Notes under the pieces: model-generated
What the model saw: only the letters and a program-made list of their open reading frames with translations
Told to the model about the DNA's origin: nothing
Databases searched by the model: none
From: Tetrahymena elliotti 4EA
Lineage: Eukaryota > Ciliophora > Oligohymenophorea > Hymenostomatida > Tetrahymenidae
Direction: 5' to 3'
DNA: 64,000 nucleotides
NCBI GenBank assembly: GCA_000231825.2
Contig: JH720312.1
Coordinates: 836,236-900,235, forward strand
Position numbers and translations under genes: made by a program
Shown: one piece after another, positions 60,878-64,000 of the stretch
Numbering within the stretch: the first letter of the stretch is position 1
Layout: every line of letters begins with the position of its first letter

Positions 60878-62488
60878 ATGAATACCAATCATAATACCTA
60901 AGATCATACCTTATATTCAGTCGCTGCTGGCTAATCAGCTGCCAGTAATGGAAATCAAATTAGTCTTAAGAGTGTCATTGTTAATTTCCATCAGTATTTA
61001 CTTGAATTTTTACAGTAGCAAAAAGATCTTAGTGCTGCTTTCCCCAGCATGTGCACTTTAACTCAAGATAGCTTCTCAAAACTTACTAATATGATTGAAT
61101 AAGCTAATTTCATCTTATAAAGCTAAAAGAGATACGAATCTCTCACAGTTCCCCAACGCTTGACTCTTTGCAATAAGCAAAAGGAATGGATTTAGAGAGC
61201 TGAGTACCTCAAAAAAATATAATTAAACTAACATTTTAATTCACATCAAAAAACTGATTTTTAAAAAATTACTGAATCACCACTTGATAATAAGCTCTAT
61301 AGCGATTTTTTAAGCTAAAAAAAAATGGAACAACTCTAAAATCAAAAAGAAAATTTGATCAGAAAGCTCTTTTTAAAGAGCAGATAAGAACAAATGCATA
61401 CAAAGTAAGCTGTTAATTCTCAAAAAGCAAGAAAAATTCTACCAGCTGTTCCTGATTTCTAAGAAGAAATAGAAGAAATTGAAGTTTAAGAAATTGATAT
61501 GCAATTTGAAAATTTCAATTACGTTCCTATGAACGAAAAGTAGTATGAGGATAACTCTTCATCATCATTTTTTGACTCAAATTCAACTGGATTAACTGAA
61601 TCTCCTGTACGCAGCAACAGCTCTTCAACTGCCTCCTACAGACATATTTCCAATAGCGCTAGCATCTATAAAATCGAAATTGTCTATAATAATATAAATT
61701 AAGAAAATGCAAATAAATAATCCATGATTCCAAATGAAAGCCAAATCAACAAGAAAAAATTGTAATAGTAACAAAGACAAAAACTAAATTTATCCAAATA
61801 AAATGAAAATAATAACTCAAATTCTCAATTGTCTAATAAATTTTTGTAAAAGAAATATCAAAAACTTGAAGAATGCATCATCAGTTTAATCGAAAAGCTT
61901 ATGCTTAGTGCCGATGCATCATAATAAATTTTCAAGATGGCTTAGTAAATTATTCTCGAAATATTGAATGACAAAGATTTCTTCAAGAATAAAAGCTTTG
62001 AAATCATTTCAGAGGCTTTGGTTCTCTTTGCAAGCAAATTAGCTAATTACCCTATCACCATTAAGGCTTTAACAGAAATTGTTTCTGATAAAGAAAGATG
62101 CATTAACAAAGTCTATAGTCACTTAGTTGGCATTCTTCCTCAATACAAGTCTATATAAATCATAGAACCAGAAATCCTCATCAAAGAAATTGTTTAAATT
62201 ATGAATGCTCCTCAAGAAATTTTATATGCCAGCTAGTATTTATATTAAAATATCAATGTTCATGGACTCTTGAAAGGTGAACACTCTAGTGTAGTTTCCT
62301 CTTCTGTTGTTCTTGTTTCTTGCTTATTAAATGGTTTTAACATCCCATTAAATGAGTATGCCAATGCACTTAACATTTAACAAAATTAATTATAAAATTA
62401 TTCCAACTTGATCATTTCTAACTCAAAGATTTTAATTAACAATCCTGCTCTTTTCAAGCAATCTAGCCAATCATTATAACAAATTTGA
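60878..62488 (+). CDS. Protein with TFIIB/cyclin-like C-terminal fold (536 aa)
   Basis: Single exon, ATG 60878, TGA 62486-62488, 537 codons, codon use richer in C than its neighbours. Residues 1-120 are helical (SVIVNFHQYLLEFLQQQKDL, ESLTVPQRLTLCNKQKEWIQ). An acidic, Ser/Gln-rich middle follows (EEIEEIEVQEIDMQFENF; SSSSFFDSNSTGLTESPV). Residues about 350-520 look like paired cyclin boxes as in TFIIB relatives: CIISLIEKLMLSADASQQIF, then SFEIISEALVLFASKLANYP, and IKEIVQIMNAPQEILYASQY with VSSSVVLVSCLLNGFNIPLN. No zinc ribbon is visible at the N-terminus. A role in transcription initiation or as a cyclin-type regulator is a hypothesis; the helical-repeat pattern is all the sequence shows. Confidence 0.6.
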
Positions 62489-62974
62489 TTAACTAACAAC
62501 AAACATCTTATATAGACACACTTAAGCAAATTCATGAATATATAACTTATAAGACTACAAATCAACAAGAAAATTTTGACTTCCTGCTTATTATCAAATT
62601 ATATAAATAACAAAAATCAATCAATGTACATATTCACAAAATTAAGTAACAAATCGCTCACATTTCAATATTTTTCAAATACTTGCAATATCAAATTAAT
62701 TACTTATTATTTTACCCAATCAAACAAAATTTATGATATTTATATTGTTTTATCTTTCTCTAACTTATTCTCTGCATTCTTTAAAAATACATCACTAATT
62801 ATTTACATTTTCTACCTAACTCTTTCTGAATCTTTTTAAATTAAATCGCTCTTTTCTGAATTCGATAAAAGCTTCTAATCCCATTAAAACAATCTAAAAT
62901 GATTGATTGATTAACAATCACATTGATAATTAGTGGGTATATGAAAATTTCTCAATATTCATAAATGTTTAAAG
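62489..62974. other. AT-rich 3' spacer
   Basis: Downstream of the TFIIB/cyclin-like gene. The 87-codon standard frame at 62576-62839 is an A/C-rich, G-poor by-product in the 3' UTR region and is not called. Confidence 0.4.
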
Positions 62975-63172
62975 AAATTTTTAAATGAAGATTTAAAGTA
63001 AAAAATTTTAATCTAAATACCATCAAATTTCTTTGAGTCTCTCATTCATTTTACTGTAAATTTGGTTATAAATTAAGAGTTAAAATACGTTTTGGAGGAT
63101 ATCTTTAAATTTTACTTAACTTTACTCTATACTTAACAACTTAAATATTTTTGGGAATAAAAAATTTAATGA
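62975..63172 (+). CDS. Probable last exon of an unrecognised gene
   Basis: After a TTTAAAG acceptor the frame reads KFLNEDLKQKILIQIPSNFF then ESLIHFTVNLVINQELKYVL and EDIFKFYLTLLYTQQLKYFW, ending at TGA 63170-63172. Composition is coding-like (many Glu, Leu and Asp codons), but there is no start codon; 5' exons are unresolved and may overlap the spacer. No family. Confidence 0.33.
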
Positions 63173-63237
63173 TGTAGGCATAACTCCATTATTTGGCTAT
63201 ATATAGATGCATAGGCATAATAGAATGATCTTCCGAT

Positions 63238-64000
63238 ATGCTTTTATTAAAAAAATTGCCTCATTATCAGTATATAACCTAATCTAAAAAAAAAAATTAA
63301 AACTTATTTACAATTATTTAAATATAATTTAATACTCTAAAGGAGTTTAAACAGAGATTAATAAAAAGTATTAGAGTTGCTAGTAACTATTCCAACGCAT
63401 AAATAATTAATTCTTTGATTAAGTAAATTCTGGATAAATACCCACATGCATATTTGCATGAATTAATGAAGATAAAGCTACAAATTTTATTAAAACCGTT
63501 TCATTTATAAAATTAAGATATTTATAATAATTATTTAACAAATATTTGTCACAGTTACAATTTTATTGTTGAAGAATAAGTAACTTATTCACAAGATATT
63601 TTCTTTACAAAATTGAATAATATTACAGTGTTGTCTAAAATCAAGAATTAATTTTTTTAAATTTCCTTAAAATTTTTGAGGAAAATCAAAAATAAAAAAA
63701 TTCATGTATTCTAATCATCCCTTTAAAAAAATATAAAAAAATTTGATAATTTAAATGTTTTTTAAATTTCACACTTATTAATGATTTTTAATTACTCGTA
63801 TCATCAAAGTAATATTTTTATTATCTTGTAGATCAAATAAAAATTTATTCATTTTGTGGTTAAAGAGCTAAAAATACTATTTAAATGCTTTGAATTTTAC
63901 TATTCGTTCATAATTAATTTCCTCTTTAAAAAACTGTCATAATTAATTTCCTCTTTAAAAAACTGTATTCTCTATTAATTTTTAAATCTTATCCTTTTTT
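63238..64000 (+). CDS. Open frame running off the window, unrecognised
   Basis: ATG at 63238 opens a frame with no TGA to the window end (254 codons). The best part, about 63340-63600, reads KEFKQRLIKSIRVASNYSNA then QIINSLIKQILDKYPHAYLH and EELMKIKLQ-like helical sequence, SYNFIVEEQVTYSQDIFFTK. Beyond about 63640 it becomes Ile/Phe/Lys-rich and includes a 29-bp tandem duplication that would shift frame, so the 3' part is probably intron or non-coding. Partial gene at best. Confidence 0.3.
63909..63966. repeat. Perfect 29-bp tandem duplication
   Basis: CATAATTAATTTCC then TCTTTAAAAAACTGT occurs twice head to tail, 63909-63937 and 63938-63966, without mismatch. A recent slip or duplication event. 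Confidence 0.9.

Noticed and set aside
61964..62158. 64-codon plus-strand frame starting MNDKDFFKN
   Set aside because: It is an internal piece of the 536-residue TFIIB/cyclin-like gene, in the same frame, cut by TAA/TAG under the standard code.
1..64000. CRISPR array, prophage, integron or biosynthetic cluster
   Set aside because: The code, introns and gene families are those of a ciliate nucleus; no spaced direct-repeat array or prokaryotic gene cluster is present.

Overview
The window is AT-rich nuclear DNA from a ciliate, most likely an oligohymenophorean such as Tetrahymena or a relative. Every long coding region is littered with in-frame TAA and TAG that fall where glutamine is expected, and each ends at TGA, so the code is the TAA/TAG = Gln, TGA = stop code. 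Introns are GT-AG and AT-rich. Many are very short: 24, 28, 32, 46 and 55 nt can be inferred from the reading frame. I saw no bacterial-style operons, no CRISPR array, no rRNA or tRNA gene and no telomere repeat. A standard-code ORF search fragments almost every gene here, so the coordinates come from reading frames by hand with TGA as the only stop. Exon joins are inferences.

Layout. 0.5-6.5 kb: LRR/Sfi1-like/coiled-coil protein, probably centrosomal or basal-body (+). 7.1-8.2 kb: SAM methyltransferase (+). 9.2-11.6 kb: mitochondrial RbfA-like ribosome factor (+). 12.9-13.8 kb: polytopic membrane protein (+). 14.8-17.0 kb: protein with a C-terminal arginine-type ADP-ribosyltransferase domain (-). 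18.1-19.5 kb: N/Q-rich protein (-), followed by decayed copies of its own 3' end. 20.6-27.2 kb: large unconventional myosin fused to RCC1-like repeats (+). 29.6-31.5 kb: OB-fold/zinc-ribbon protein of RPA1/CTC1 type (-). 32.2-34.0 kb: two tandem YqiA-like alpha/beta hydrolases (+). 34.9-36.3 kb: N/Q-rich coiled-coil protein (+). 37.3-39.9 kb: membrane histidine-kinase-like protein with the phospho-acceptor His replaced (-). 43.2-44.4 kb: degenerate Nudix protein with a tail anchor (-). 45.9-48.5 kb: a low-complexity protein and a coiled-coil protein (-). 49.8-52.6 kb: tandem pseudokinase (-). 54.0 kb: LITAF-domain protein (-). 56.2-57.2 kb: COPI-associated membrane protein in five exons (+). 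57.3-60.4 kb: several small split genes that I do not recognise. 60.9-62.5 kb: protein with a TFIIB/cyclin-like fold (+).

The genes look like unrelated housekeeping, cytoskeletal and signalling genes of a eukaryotic chromosome, not one pathway. Three adjacent-strand signalling-type proteins (the kinase-like 37-40 kb gene, the tandem pseudokinase and the ADP-ribosyltransferase protein) share the theme of eroded or unusual catalytic sites. Non-coding spacers carry recent and decayed tandem duplications.
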